Both the position numbers and the translations under genes were made by a program. A DNA stretch of 64,000 nucleotides from JAJCZZ01 sp964569085 (GTDB lineage: Bacteria; Gemmatimonadota; Gemmatimonadetes; Longimicrobiales; Gaopeijiaceae), in assembly GCA_964569085.1 (NCBI GenBank), contig CAZMTA010000007.1, positions 62,001-126,000 of the forward strand, in the 5' to 3' direction. Positions 17,437 through 26,098 of the stretch are shown here, one piece after another (the first letter of the stretch is position 1; each line of letters begins with the position of its first letter). The notes under the pieces were generated by a model. That model was not told the DNA's origin and did no database searches. It saw only the letters and a list, made by a program, of their open reading frames with translations.

Positions 17437-17910
17437 ATGGACGCGCAGCGCTTCCGGGAGGTCGTGGGGTCGTACCCCACCGGTGTCACCATCGTGACGG
17501 CCCGTGATTCCGCGGGCGATCCCTTCGGCCTGACGGTGAACTCCTTCACCTCGGTCTCCCTGGATCCACCCCTGGTCCTGGTGTGCATCGACCGCCTCGC
17601 GTCGTCCCACCAGGCCCTCCTCGACGCCGGGACCTTCGTGGTGAACGTCCTCGCCGACGACCAGAGCGCTCTGGCGGCGCGCTTCGCCACCGACCCCTCG
17701 GAGGAGCGCTTCCTGGACCTGGCCTGGGACGAGGGGCCGCTGGGCGACCCGGTCCTCCCGGGGGGCGTGGCCTGGCTCGCCTGCCGCCTCGACGACGCCC
17801 ATCCGGCCGGCGACCACACGATCCTGGTGGGCGAGGTCGTCGAGATGGCGGGCTCGGAGCGGGAGGCGCTGGTCTTCCACCGGGGGAGCTACGCCATGGT
17901 GGCCCCTTGA
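17437..17910 (+). CDS. Flavin reductase family protein (FMN-binding split barrel)
   Basis: The 157-residue protein matches flavin reductase-like domains: FREVVGSYPTGVTIVTA, then FGLTVNSFTSVSLDPPLVLV with the T-x-N-S-F-x-S-V-S flavin-binding segment, and ASSHQALLDAGTFVVNVL. Such proteins reduce FMN or FAD with NAD(P)H, often for a partner monooxygenase, but no monooxygenase is encoded here. GAGGGGAAGG lies just before the start; ATG 17437 directly follows an alternative GTG at 17434. Its TGA overlaps the TTG start of the next gene, making it the first gene of a three-gene forward unit that ends with the Mre11/Rad50-like gene. Confidence 0.87.
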   Translation: MDAQRFREVVGSYPTGVTIVTARDSAGDPFGLTVNSFTSVSLDPPLVLVCIDRLASSHQALLDAGTFVVNVLADDQSALAARFATDPSEERFLDLAWDEGPLGDPVLPGGVAWLACRLDDAHPAGDHTILVGEVVEMAGSEREALVFHRGSYAMVAP

Positions 17911-19274
17911 GCGACGGGGCCCGGGCCCACCCCCTGCGGTGGCTCCCGCCCCTCCTGGTGGGGGCCGCCGCGGCCACCGCCGCCGAGGTGGCCATGGCCC
18001 TCCTCCTCTACGACGGTCCGGGTCTCGTCCGCTCTCTCACCACGGTCCTGGTGGTGCTCGCCTCCGCCCTGGCCATGGGGCTCTGGACGGGCCCCGCCTC
18101 CGGCGGCGCCGTGGAGGCGCTCCGCAGGCGATGGCTCCTCTGCATGGTCGCCTTCCTGGTCGCCACGCTGTACAGCGCGTCCTGGAGCGTGGTGGGCCGC
18201 CTCGGCGGGGGCGCGCTGGGCCAGGGGGTGGGGCTCGCCGCCCTGGGCGCCCTCCCCCTGTACGCCGCCGGGAGCGTCCTGGCCGGGATCGGGGCGGTGG
18301 ACCGGGAGAGCCCGATGATCCCCCGCACCCTGGGAGGCCCGGTGGCCCTGGGCGCCGCACTGGGCTTCCTGGCCACCGGCCTGGCGCTGCCCCGGAGCGT
18401 CACGCCGGCCTCCCTCCTCCTCACCTGCCTCGTGCTGCTGTCGGCGGGCGGCCTGGTCTACGGCGCCGTCCTGGACCGGACGCTGCGGGTGGTGGTCCGG
18501 GCCCGTCGGAGCTCCCGCCTGGGGGAGGTGCGGGTGGAGGATCGACACCACGCCGGAGCCGGGGTCGAGCTCCGCCTCCTCCTGGAGGACGGGTGGATCC
18601 GGGCGTGGCGGGTCCTCGACGGGGACGAGCCCCCCTCCTGGGAGTCGACGGTCTGGGACGCGGTGGGCCCCGCGCCCCGGGTCCTCGTCGTGGGCGGAGG
18701 CGCCTCCACCCTCCCCCGCCGGGTGGCGCGGGTGGATCCCGGGGTGGAGGTCGAGGTGCTGGAGCGGAACCCGAGGGTCGTGGAGCTGGGCGCCGAGTTC
18801 TTCGACACCGGGCTCGCGCCGGATCCGGAGCGGGACGGGGCCGCGGCGGGCGAGGAGGCCCTCCCTGACCTCGGCGAGCGGGTGCGCGTCCGGGTGGGGA
18901 ACCCCGAGGACCTCCTGACCGGGGCCGAGGGCGTCTACGACCTGGTGCTGGTGGACCTGAGGGCGCTCCGGGCCCTGGGGGGGCTGGAGGGGCTCACCCG
19001 GGCCGGGCGCGAGGCGCTGGCCGCCCGGGTGGCGCCCGAGGGCGTACTGGCGCTGGGGCCGGTGACCCACCCCGACGCCGGAGCCCGGACCCCCGACGGG
19101 TGGCACGTCCGACGGCTGGGCGCCGAGCCCTCGGGGGTGGCGGAGGTCCTCCTGGACGGGGACGTGCCCACCGAAGGGATCCTCCTGGCCTCCCGGGCGT
19201 CGTTCGACCCCCCCGCCGAGCCGGTGTCCGACCCCGAGCCGGAGGGCGCGTCCCTCGCCGGAGACGGGGCGTGA
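17907..19274 (+). CDS. Membrane protein with C-terminal spermidine-synthase-like (SAM-type Rossmann) domain
   Basis: The 455-residue product has an N-terminal membrane part with about seven hydrophobic helices (residues 10-200) and a cytosolic C-terminal domain with the SAM-binding-like strand VLVVGGGASTLP followed by VEVEVLERNP and YDLVLVDLRAL, the layout of polyamine aminopropyltransferases and methyltransferases. Membrane-fused spermidine-synthase-like proteins are widespread and mostly uncharacterised; the acidic residue after strand 2 is Glu instead of the usual Asp. The rare TTG start overlaps the stop of the flavin reductase gene (TTGA) and its own stop overlaps the GTG of the next gene. 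Confidence 0.78.
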   Translation: MSDGARAHPLRWLPPLLVGAAAATAAEVAMALLLYDGPGLVRSLTTVLVVLASALAMGLWTGPASGGAVEALRRRWLLCMVAFLVATLYSASWSVVGRLGGGALGQGVGLAALGALPLYAAGSVLAGIGAVDRESPMIPRTLGGPVALGAALGFLATGLALPRSVTPASLLLTCLVLLSAGGLVYGAVLDRTLRVVVRARRSSRLGEVRVEDRHHAGAGVELRLLLEDGWIRAWRVLDGDEPPSWESTVWDAVGPAPRVLVVGGGASTLPRRVARVDPGVEVEVLERNPRVVELGAEFFDTGLAPDPERDGAAAGEEALPDLGERVRVRVGNPEDLLTGAEGVYDLVLVDLRALRALGGLEGLTRAGREALAARVAPEGVLALGPVTHPDAGARTPDGWHVRRLGAEPSGVAEVLLDGDVPTEGILLASRASFDPPAEPVSDPEPEGASLAGDGA

Positions 19275-21799
19275 TCGTCGCCCACCTCTCGGACCTCCAC
19301 CTGGGGTTCCGCGCCTACGGACGGGTGGAGCGAGGGGTGGACGTCCGGGAGCGGGACGTGGCCGCCGCCTTCGACCGGGCCGTGCAGGAGGTGGTGGCCA
19401 TGGCGCCCGCCGTCGTGGTCGTGTCCGGCGACGTCTTCCACCGCCCCGACCCGCCGGCGGGGGCGGTGGTGGCGCTGGCCCGGGGGCTGGAGGTCTTCCG
19501 CGCCTCGCTCCCCGACACGCCGGTGCTCATGGTGGCGGGCCCCCGCGATACCCCGCGCCGTCCCGGCGACCCCGGGGCCCTGGCGGTCCTGGACACCTTC
19601 CCCAACGTCGAGGCCGCCACGGGGCTCCCCCGGTCGCTCCTCTTCGAGGGTCTCGACCTCCACGCCAGCCTGGTCCCGTACCGGGCCACGGTGCGGGACC
19701 CGGCCCCTCTCCCGGAGCCCGACCCCCGTGTGCGGTGGAACCTCCTGGTCCTCCACGCCCGGGTGGGCGGGCCCGGCGAGGCCGGCGTCTGGGTGGACCC
19801 GGCGGACTGGGACTACGTGGCGCTGGGCGGCGAGCACCGGCACCGGCGTCTGGCGCCCCGGGTGCAGTACGCCGGCTCCCTGGAGCGGGTCTCCCTGGAC
19901 CCCTGGGACGAGGCGGCGGACGAGAAGGGCTTCGTGACGGTGGACCTGGCCTCCGGCGAGTCCCGCTTCCACGCCGTGCCGGGCCGCGCCGTGGCCGCGC
20001 TGGCCCCGATCCGCCTCTCCTCCGGCGATCCCGAGCGGCTCCGCCGACGGGTGGACGAGGTCACCCGGGAGGTCCCGGGAGGCATCGACGGGAAGATCGT
20101 CCGGCTCCTCCTGGAGGGGGTGGAGCCCGAGGAGCTCCTGGCCCTCCAGGGCGAGCCGCTGGCGGAGCTCCGGCGCCGGGCGCTCCACCTGGCGGTGGAG
20201 GCGGGACGGGAGCTGCGGGTGCCCACCGAGGCGTGGATCCCGGCCGACGCCTCCGCCCGGCTCCGGGAGGCGCTCACCGCCGAGACCGCCCGGGACGGTC
20301 GCCAGGACGCCGAGGTGGACGACCTGATCCGCGCGCTGGTGCCCGAGGAGGCGGACCTGCCTCCCCGGGGCGCCCCCCTGGGGGAGCTGGAGGCCGTGGA
20401 CGGCGAGGTGCCGGGCCTCGGGCGGGTGAGCACCTCCATCCCACCGGGCCTCACGGCGGTCATCGGGGGGGCGGGGCGGGGACGCCGGGCGGTGGCCACG
20501 CTCTTCCTGGACCGGGATCCCGGGGACGACCCCTCGGTCCCGGAGCCCCTCGAGGCGCTCCGGGTGGGCCTGCGGGGGGAGACGCTGGCCGGGGCGCTCC
20601 GCCAGGCCGTGGCCGCCGTGGCGTGGGTGCGGGGGCTCTCGGTGGTGGAGGAGGCGCTGGAGCGGGCCCGGGCGCTGGGCGCGGAGGACGAGGTGGACGG
20701 GGCCGACCCGCCGCCGCCGGACGGGGCGGCTTCCGGGCGCCCGGAGGGGGCGGCGGACCCGGAGCAGGTGGAGCGGGAGCTGGAGCGCGCCGCGTCCGAG
20801 CTCCAGGAGCTCCGCGCCGACGCGGTGGAGGTGGACGGCGACCTCCAGGTGGCCACCATGGACTGGCACCGGGAGCGCCAGGACGCCGAGACCACCCTCC
20901 ACGCCTACCGGGACCGGGCCCGGGAGCTGAAGGCCCGGATCCGCACCATGGAGTCGGCGGGCCCCGAGGCTCCGTGCCCCACCTGCGGCCGGGTCCTGGA
21001 GAGCCACTACGACGAGGTCCTCCAGGAGCTCCGGGACGAGTGGGAGGCGGTGGTGCAGGACGGGAGCTGGTGGCGGCGGCGGTGGGAGCAGCTCGAGCTC
21101 AAGCCGGACCACCTCCGGGAGCTGGAGCAGCGCTCGCTGCGGGTCCACGCCGCGCTGGAGGCGAGCTCGGAGCGGCTGGAGCTCCTCCGGGCGCGACGGA
21201 TCCAGCTCGGCGGCCGGCCGCGGCGGCCTCCGCCCCCGGCCGGCGCGGGGGCGCTGGGCTCGGTGGCCGAGGCGCTGGGGCGGGTCCGCCAGGCGCGGCT
21301 TCGGCGCGCCCGGCGGGTGGTCCTCTCCCGGGCCTCCCGCTATCTGGGGCGCATCTCCGGGGGGCGGATCCTGGCGGTGACGTGGCGGGACGGATCGGCC
21401 CAGCTCCAGGGGGACGCGGGGCCGCTCTCGCCTCTCTCGGAGGAGGACCTGGCCGCCGGCCGGCTGGCGCTCCGGCTGGCGGCGGTCTCGCTGGTGGCCG
21501 CCGGCGGGTCGGTGCTCGGGTCCCTCGTGGTGGAGGAGCCCTTCGACCGCCTGGAGGAGGAGGCGCAGGTCCGCGCCCTCCGCCTCATGCGGAAGCTCCT
21601 GTCGGAGGTGCCCCGGGTGGTCCTGGTGAGCCGGGGGGACGCGGTGGACGCCAACCCGGAGCTGTTCGACGCCATCCTGGAGGTCCGGGACGACGCCGGG
21701 AGCGGCTCGGCGGCGCTGCGGCCGGCGCCGGCGGGCTCGGGGCGCCTCCTGCTTCCCCGTGAGGAGCGGCCTCCCAGGCGCCCGGCGCGCCGCCGTTGA
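19271..21799 (+). CDS. Single-chain SbcD-SbcC (Mre11-Rad50)-like protein with degenerate active sites
   Basis: The 842-residue protein joins an Mre11/SbcD-like metallophosphoesterase (residues 1-230) to a shortened SbcC/Rad50-like part (about 385-800). In the phosphoesterase, D8/H10 (SDLHLG), D54 (SGDVFH), H162 (LVLHAR) and H189/H191 (GGEHRHRR) are kept, but the GNHD motif is G90-P-R-D93: the metal-ligand Asn and catalytic His are replaced. In the ATPase half, Walker A is G399-G-A-G-R-G-R-R406 (no GK-S/T), a zinc-hook CPTC is at 569-572 on a very short coiled coil (about 500-640), and Walker B reads SLVVEEPFD (751-759). The GTG start is set by the GTGA overlap with the upstream gene. Function is unknown; a DNA-end-binding but catalytically weak protein is one inference. 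Confidence 0.85.
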   Translation: MIVAHLSDLHLGFRAYGRVERGVDVRERDVAAAFDRAVQEVVAMAPAVVVVSGDVFHRPDPPAGAVVALARGLEVFRASLPDTPVLMVAGPRDTPRRPGDPGALAVLDTFPNVEAATGLPRSLLFEGLDLHASLVPYRATVRDPAPLPEPDPRVRWNLLVLHARVGGPGEAGVWVDPADWDYVALGGEHRHRRLAPRVQYAGSLERVSLDPWDEAADEKGFVTVDLASGESRFHAVPGRAVAALAPIRLSSGDPERLRRRVDEVTREVPGGIDGKIVRLLLEGVEPEELLALQGEPLAELRRRALHLAVEAGRELRVPTEAWIPADASARLREALTAETARDGRQDAEVDDLIRALVPEEADLPPRGAPLGELEAVDGEVPGLGRVSTSIPPGLTAVIGGAGRGRRAVATLFLDRDPGDDPSVPEPLEALRVGLRGETLAGALRQAVAAVAWVRGLSVVEEALERARALGAEDEVDGADPPPPDGAASGRPEGAADPEQVERELERAASELQELRADAVEVDGDLQVATMDWHRERQDAETTLHAYRDRARELKARIRTMESAGPEAPCPTCGRVLESHYDEVLQELRDEWEAVVQDGSWWRRRWEQLELKPDHLRELEQRSLRVHAALEASSERLELLRARRIQLGGRPRRPPPPAGAGALGSVAEALGRVRQARLRRARRVVLSRASRYLGRISGGRILAVTWRDGSAQLQGDAGPLSPLSEEDLAAGRLALRLAAVSLVAAGGSVLGSLVVEEPFDRLEEEAQVRALRLMRKLLSEVPRVVLVSRGDAVDANPELFDAILEVRDDAGSGSAALRPAPAGSGRLLLPREERPPRRPARRR

Positions 21800-21977
21800 G
21801 CCCGGGAGGCCCCTCCCGGAACGGACGCGAGCCTCGCCCTGTACCATCCCCAGGTGCAACTTCGGAGGGGCCGTCTCCGTCCTAATGGTCGGGAGGGGGC
21901 CGATTCCGCGCAGGCTCCCGGCGGGCCGGGCCTCTCGGGTCCCGGCGAGTCAGGTGGACGAGTCAGGTGTGTGGGAC

Positions 21978-22295
21978 ATGACGATCTGGATTCCAGCCTT
22001 CGTGCTCTTCGTGGTCGGGACCGTGGGGGTCCGGCTCTGGTACCGCCGCTGGCGGGCGCGGCGGATCGCGGCCCGTCGCCGGGTGGAGAAGCCGAACTCC
22101 CACTACTCCTCCGAGGGCGTGCGGAACCAGGAGGACCGGGAGCGCTGGGGCCGCATCAACGTGCGGCGGCTCCACCCCCTCAACCGGGACGAGGTCCAGC
22201 GCCTGCTGGACGTGGTGGACGACGAGGGCGTCGAGGCCCTCTCCTCCCGGGACCGGCTCTTCCTGGACAACATGACCATCCCCCGCATGGGCTGA
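21978..22295 (+). CDS. Small membrane-anchored protein, DUF6576-like C-terminus
   Basis: The 105-residue product has one N-terminal transmembrane helix (IPAFVLFVVGTVGVRLW), a basic patch (RRWRARRIAARRR), and a short helical C-terminal module DEVQRLLDVVDDEG...LSSRDRLFLDNM. This resembles the small helical domain found at the C-terminus of some rhomboid proteases (DUF6576), where a low-confidence binding role is assumed. ATG 21978 is taken as start; a GTG three codons upstream (21969) is an alternative. The 178 bp upstream, after the SbcD-SbcC-like gene, hold no gene. Confidence 0.7.
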   Translation: MTIWIPAFVLFVVGTVGVRLWYRRWRARRIAARRRVEKPNSHYSSEGVRNQEDRERWGRINVRRLHPLNRDEVQRLLDVVDDEGVEALSSRDRLFLDNMTIPRMG

Positions 22296-22341
22296 GGGGT
22301 GGTGCCCCCCTCGGTCGGGCCCGCCTCGACGGCCCCGGCCC

Positions 22342-23310
22342 TCACCCCGTCTGGGGCCGCCCCCAGAGCCATGCCGCGCCCCGCACGCCGCTGGAGTCCC
22401 CGTGGCGGTTCCGGACCACCCGCGTGCCCGGCCGGTCGGTGAAGACCCACGGCTCCATGGCGGCCCGCGCCGCCTCGGCCAGGCCGGGGAGGTTGGACAT
22501 CCCGCCGCCGAGCACCACCACCTCCGGGTCCAGGACGTTCACCACGGTGGCCAGGCTCCGGCCCAGACGGTCCACGTAGCGCTCCAGGGTGGCGCGGGCC
22601 GCCGGGTCGCCGGCGGCGGCCGCCGCCTCGATCTCCTCGGGGGCGCGGTCCTGGCCGGTCACCTCCCGGTGGTCCCGGGCCATGCCCGGACCCGAGAGCC
22701 AGGTCTCGATGCAGCCCCGCCGTCCACACCAGCACGTCGGGCCGGGCCGCTCGTCGTCGCCCGGGCTCGGGAGGGGGTTGTGGCCCCACTCCCCGGCGAT
22801 GCCCAGGGCGCCTTCGAGGAGCCGACCCCGGACCACGACGCCGCCACCGACCCCGGTGCCCAGGATGACGCCGAAGACCGGGTCGGCCCCCGCGGCGGCG
22901 CCGTCCGTGGCCTCCGAGATCGCGAAGCAGTCGGCGTCGTTCCGGAGCCGGACGGGACGGCCGAGGCGTCGGGTGAGGTCCCGGTCGAGGGCGTGGCCGA
23001 TGAGCGCCGTGGAGTTGGCGTTCTTCACGAGCCCCGTGGCCGGGGAGATCGTTCCCGGGATCCCGACGCCCACCCGGCCCGGCCCCCCCGCGGCCTTCTC
23101 CACCCGTTCCACCAGCCCCGCCACCGCCGCCACGGTGGCCTCGTAGCCGTGGGTCGGGGTGGGGGTCCGCTCCCGGGCCAGCTCCCGGCCGTCGGCTCCC
23201 AGGACCAGGGCCTCGATCTTGGTGCCCCCCAGGTCCACGCCGGTCCGGCGGCCCGGGTCGGGGCCCGGCGCCGGGCTCGGCTCGGAGCCCGCCCGGGGGA
23301 CGCCCGTCAC
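22342..23310 (-). CDS. ROK-family sugar kinase (glucokinase/fructokinase-like)
   Basis: The 322-residue protein has the ROK pattern: phosphate-1 loop GVDLGGTKIEALVL, the catalytic Asp in NDADCFAI, the phosphate-2 segment GTGVGGGVVV, an EWGHNPL substrate loop, and the zinc-binding CWCGRRGCIETWLSG. It would phosphorylate a hexose (glucose, fructose, mannose or an N-acyl derivative) using ATP. The GTG start overlaps the stop of the zinc-ribbon gene upstream, which in turn overlaps ridA, so the three form one transcription unit. Confidence 0.9.
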   Translation of the reverse strand: MTGVPRAGSEPSPAPGPDPGRRTGVDLGGTKIEALVLGADGRELARERTPTPTHGYEATVAAVAGLVERVEKAAGGPGRVGVGIPGTISPATGLVKNANSTALIGHALDRDLTRRLGRPVRLRNDADCFAISEATDGAAAGADPVFGVILGTGVGGGVVVRGRLLEGALGIAGEWGHNPLPSPGDDERPGPTCWCGRRGCIETWLSGPGMARDHREVTGQDRAPEEIEAAAAAGDPAARATLERYVDRLGRSLATVVNVLDPEVVVLGGGMSNLPGLAEAARAAMEPWVFTDRPGTRVVRNRHGDSSGVRGAAWLWGRPQTG

Positions 23311-23633
23311 CCCCGGCCCTCGGCCTCCGGGTCCTCCCCGTCCCCCCCCTCGCCGCCGGCTGCCGTCGCCGTCCGGGCCCGGGCCCGCGCCCGGAGCTCC
23401 GCCGCGTGGTAGTGTTCCCAGAGCTCCTCCGGGCGGTTGGCCCAGAGCTCCACGTAGCCGCAGGAGCCGCACACGGAGGCGTGCACCCCGGTGCTCACCG
23501 CCCGGTCGAGGGGCCCGTGGTCCGGGTGGGCCCGGACCCCCACGATCATCTTCCCGGCGCTCTCGGCGGAGGCCATGTACGCTCCGTCCATGACGCGGTC
23601 CGACGCGCACTTCGGGCAGCGATGATAGCTCAC
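23307..23633 (-). CDS. Small zinc-ribbon protein
   Basis: The 108-residue product has two CxxC pairs, CPKC near residue 6 and CGSC around residue 55, which together make a treble-clef/zinc-ribbon. The middle part (AGKMIVGVRAHPDHGPLDRA) and the GYVELWANRPEELWEHY segment are typical of short ribbon proteins of unknown role. The tail is Arg/Ala-rich, then acidic. Both ends overlap neighbouring genes by 4 nt (GTGA at each), placing it between RidA and the ROK kinase. No enzymatic activity is predicted. Confidence 0.78.
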   Translation of the reverse strand: MSYHRCPKCASDRVMDGAYMASAESAGKMIVGVRAHPDHGPLDRAVSTGVHASVCGSCGYVELWANRPEELWEHYHAAELRARARARTATAAGGEGGDGEDPEAEGRG

Positions 23634-24022
23634 GCTCCCTCCCCGTCCAGCGCCGCGACGGCCTGGATCTCCACCAGGAAGCCCCGGGGGAGCGTGCCCA
23701 CGGGGATCACCGCCCGGGCCGGTCGGTGGTCGCCCAGGACCTCGGCGAAGGCCTCGTTCACCGCCGGCCATCCGCCTTCCTCGCAGATGTAGAGGGTGAC
23801 CTGGAGCGCCCGGTGCAGCCCGGAGCCCGCCGCCCGGAGGACGGCGTCCACGTTGGCCAGGGTGCGGCGGGTCTGGGCGCCGATGTCCGGGGGCGGCGGA
23901 CGGTCCGGATCGGCGGGGTCGATGGCGAGCTGGCCGGAGACCCAGACGGTGTCGCCGTGGACGATGGCCTGGCTGTAGTGACCCCGGGGGATCGGGGCGT
24001 CGTCGGTGCGTACCGGTCGCAT
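23630..24022 (-). CDS. ridA: RidA-family enamine/imine deaminase
   Basis: The 130-residue protein has the RidA/YjgF signatures: PIPRGHYSQAIVHGDTVWVSGQ at the N-terminus, the active-site Arg in PARAVIPVGTLPRGFLVEIQ, and the glutamate in that last segment. RidA hydrolyses reactive 2-aminoacrylate and other enamines released by PLP enzymes. It heads the ridA/zinc-ribbon/ROK operon and is divergent from an ornithine cyclodeaminase-family gene (140 bp apart), whose product also releases imine intermediates; a functional link is plausible. Confidence 0.92.
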   Translation of the reverse strand: MRPVRTDDAPIPRGHYSQAIVHGDTVWVSGQLAIDPADPDRPPPPDIGAQTRRTLANVDAVLRAAGSGLHRALQVTLYICEEGGWPAVNEAFAEVLGDHRPARAVIPVGTLPRGFLVEIQAVAALDGEGA

Positions 24023-24162
24023 GCGAGGGTGGGGTGGAGAGGGGGCGGACCCGGGCCCTCGGGCCCGGAAGGGAAGCTCCTCCCCACCTTGCCCGCCCCC
24101 GGCTCCTCCGGCAAGGGGGTGCGCAGGGGCGCGACCGCCCGTCATACCCTAGCTTCCCGGCC

Positions 24163-25131
24163 ATGGAAATCCACGTGCTCTCCGGCGCGGACGTGCGCGC
24201 CGCCATGGACATGTCCGGGGCCATCGAGGCCGTCCGGGACGCCTTCGTCTCCCTCTCCTCCGGCGAGGCCGTGGTGCCCCTGCGCACCCACCTCGAGATG
24301 GACGCCGGGATCAGCCTCTACATGCCGGCCTGGCTGCCGGGCGCCGGGACGACCGGGGCCAAGGTGGTCTCGGTCCACCCGGGGAACCGGGAGCGGGGCC
24401 TTCCCTCCATCCATGCCGCGGTCCTTCTCCTGGATCCGGAGACGGGTCGGCCCCTGGCCCTCATGGACGGGACGTGGCTCACGGCGCTGCGCACCGGGGC
24501 CGCCGGCGGCGTGGCGGCGGATCTGCTGGCCCGGCCCGACGCCCGGGTGGCCGCCGTGTTCGGCGCCGGCGCCCAGGCCCGCACCCAGCTCCAGGCCCTC
24601 CGGGAGGTACGGGAGCTGACGGAGGTGCGCATCGTGTCCCGCACCGGCGCCTCGGCCCGGGCGTGGGCCGGCGAGCTCGAGGGCATCGACGTCCGGGTCG
24701 AGGAGGACCCGGCGCGGGCGCTGGTGGGCGCCGACGTGGTGGTGGCCGCCACCGACAGCGCCTCGCCGGTCTTCCCCGGGGCGGCGGTGGAGGAGGGCGC
24801 CCACGTCACCGGCGTGGGGTCGTACACGCCGGAGATGCGGGAGGTGGACGCCGACCTCGTCCGCCGCGCCCGGGTCTTCGTCGACCAGCGGGAGGGCGCG
24901 CTCACCGAGGCTGGCGACCTGGCCGGTCCCATCGCCGACGGCGTCGTGGGCGAGGACGTGGTGGCCGGGGAGCTGGGAGAGGTGGCGGCGGGCCTCGTTC
25001 CGGGGCGTCGGGACGCCCGGGAGATCACCTTCTTCAAGTCCGTGGGGAACGCCGTGCAGGACATGGCGGTGGCCCACCGGGTCCTCCTCCGGGCCCGGGA
25101 GCGGGGGCTGGGCTCGGTGGTCGAGCTCTAG
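24163..25131 (+). CDS. Ornithine cyclodeaminase / mu-crystallin family protein
   Basis: The 322-residue protein has an N-terminal substrate domain (LRTHLEMDAGISLYMPAWLP, GAKVVSVHPGN) and an NAD-binding Rossmann fold with AVFGAGAQARTQLQAL near residue 125. The family contains ornithine cyclodeaminases, alanine dehydrogenases and ketimine reductases acting on small amino acids; the exact substrate is not clear. It is divergent from ridA. Its TAG stop is shared with that of the convergent kinase gene through a CTAG palindrome (25128-25131). Confidence 0.88.
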   Translation: MEIHVLSGADVRAAMDMSGAIEAVRDAFVSLSSGEAVVPLRTHLEMDAGISLYMPAWLPGAGTTGAKVVSVHPGNRERGLPSIHAAVLLLDPETGRPLALMDGTWLTALRTGAAGGVAADLLARPDARVAAVFGAGAQARTQLQALREVRELTEVRIVSRTGASARAWAGELEGIDVRVEEDPARALVGADVVVAATDSASPVFPGAAVEEGAHVTGVGSYTPEMREVDADLVRRARVFVDQREGALTEAGDLAGPIADGVVGEDVVAGELGEVAAGLVPGRRDAREITFFKSVGNAVQDMAVAHRVLLRARERGLGSVVEL

Positions 25132-26093
25132 GGGTCGGGCGCCAGGACGCGCAGGCGTCCCGGGAGGACCTCCAGGCGGATCCGGTGGGCGCCGGTGCTG
25201 AGGATCTCCCCGTCCACGTGGGCCGGGAGATCGCCTCCGGCCCGGAGCTCCACCTCGCGGCCCCGGAGCCGCCGAACGCCCGGGGCCTCCGGGACGCCCC
25301 CCTTCAGGGAGCCCGAGAGGAAGCCCAGGAGGCGGCGACGGGAGACGGCCTCCACCACGAGCACGTCCAGGGCGCCGTCGTCCACGGCGGCGCCCGGACA
25401 GAGCTGGAAGCCTCCTCCGTGCCGGGGGCCGTTGGAGACCGTCACCATGCACGCCGGCCCCTCGAAGCCGTCCCGCCCGTCCACCCGGACCTCGACGGAC
25501 GGGGTGCGGAGGAGCGCCAGCTCCCACAGGAGCGCCGTGCCGTAGAGGGCCGGCCCCGTGAGGCGGGGGATGGACCGGGCGCGGAGCGCCACCCGGGCGT
25601 CGAAGCCCGCGCCCACCCCGTTGGCGAAGAAGCGGGCCTCCCCACCGCCGGTCTCCACCCGCCCGGCGTCCACGGGACGCGGTCGGGCCCCGGCCAGGGT
25701 CCGGGCGGCCTCGAGGGGGTCGGCGGGGAGGCCGAGGGCGGCGGCGAAGTCGTTGCCGCTCCCCAGAGGAAGGACCGCCAGGGAAGGCGGGGGCGCGGTC
25801 CCGGCCGCCTCGAGGAGGCCGGCCACCACCTCGTGCACCGTCCCGTCCCCGCCCACGGCGGCCACGGCGGGCCGGCGCTGCGCCACGGCCTCCGCGGCGA
25901 GCTCCCGGGCGTGCCCGGGAGCCCGGGTGACGACCGTCTCCACGTCCATGCCCGCGGCCCGCAGCTCCGCCTCCACGGCGGGCCAGCCCCGGGCGGCACG
26001 GCCCGAGCCCGCGGTGGGGTTCACCACGGCGTACAGCGGGGCGGGGGGGGGGACGCCGGATTCCGTCGGCGCGGGGCGGTCGGCGGCGGGCAC
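25128..26093 (-). CDS. YegS/DagK-family lipid kinase
   Basis: The 321-residue protein matches diacylglycerol/sphingosine-type lipid kinases: VVNPTAGSGRA at the N-terminus, the nucleotide-binding AVGGDGTVHEVV, LPLGSGNDFA, and ANGVGAGFDARVA in the second domain. It would phosphorylate a lipid such as diacylglycerol with ATP at the membrane. GTG 26093 is chosen as start because it follows the stop of the PAS-like gene by 5 bp; a start nearer the conserved VVNPTAG is possible since the first 18 residues are low complexity. Its stop overlaps the convergent gene. Confidence 0.88.
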   Translation of the reverse strand: MPAADRPAPTESGVPPPAPLYAVVNPTAGSGRAARGWPAVEAELRAAGMDVETVVTRAPGHARELAAEAVAQRRPAVAAVGGDGTVHEVVAGLLEAAGTAPPPSLAVLPLGSGNDFAAALGLPADPLEAARTLAGARPRPVDAGRVETGGGEARFFANGVGAGFDARVALRARSIPRLTGPALYGTALLWELALLRTPSVEVRVDGRDGFEGPACMVTVSNGPRHGGGFQLCPGAAVDDGALDVLVVEAVSRRRLLGFLSGSLKGGVPEAPGVRRLRGREVELRAGGDLPAHVDGEILSTGAHRIRLEVLPGRLRVLAPDP

Positions 26094-26098
26094 GGGCC

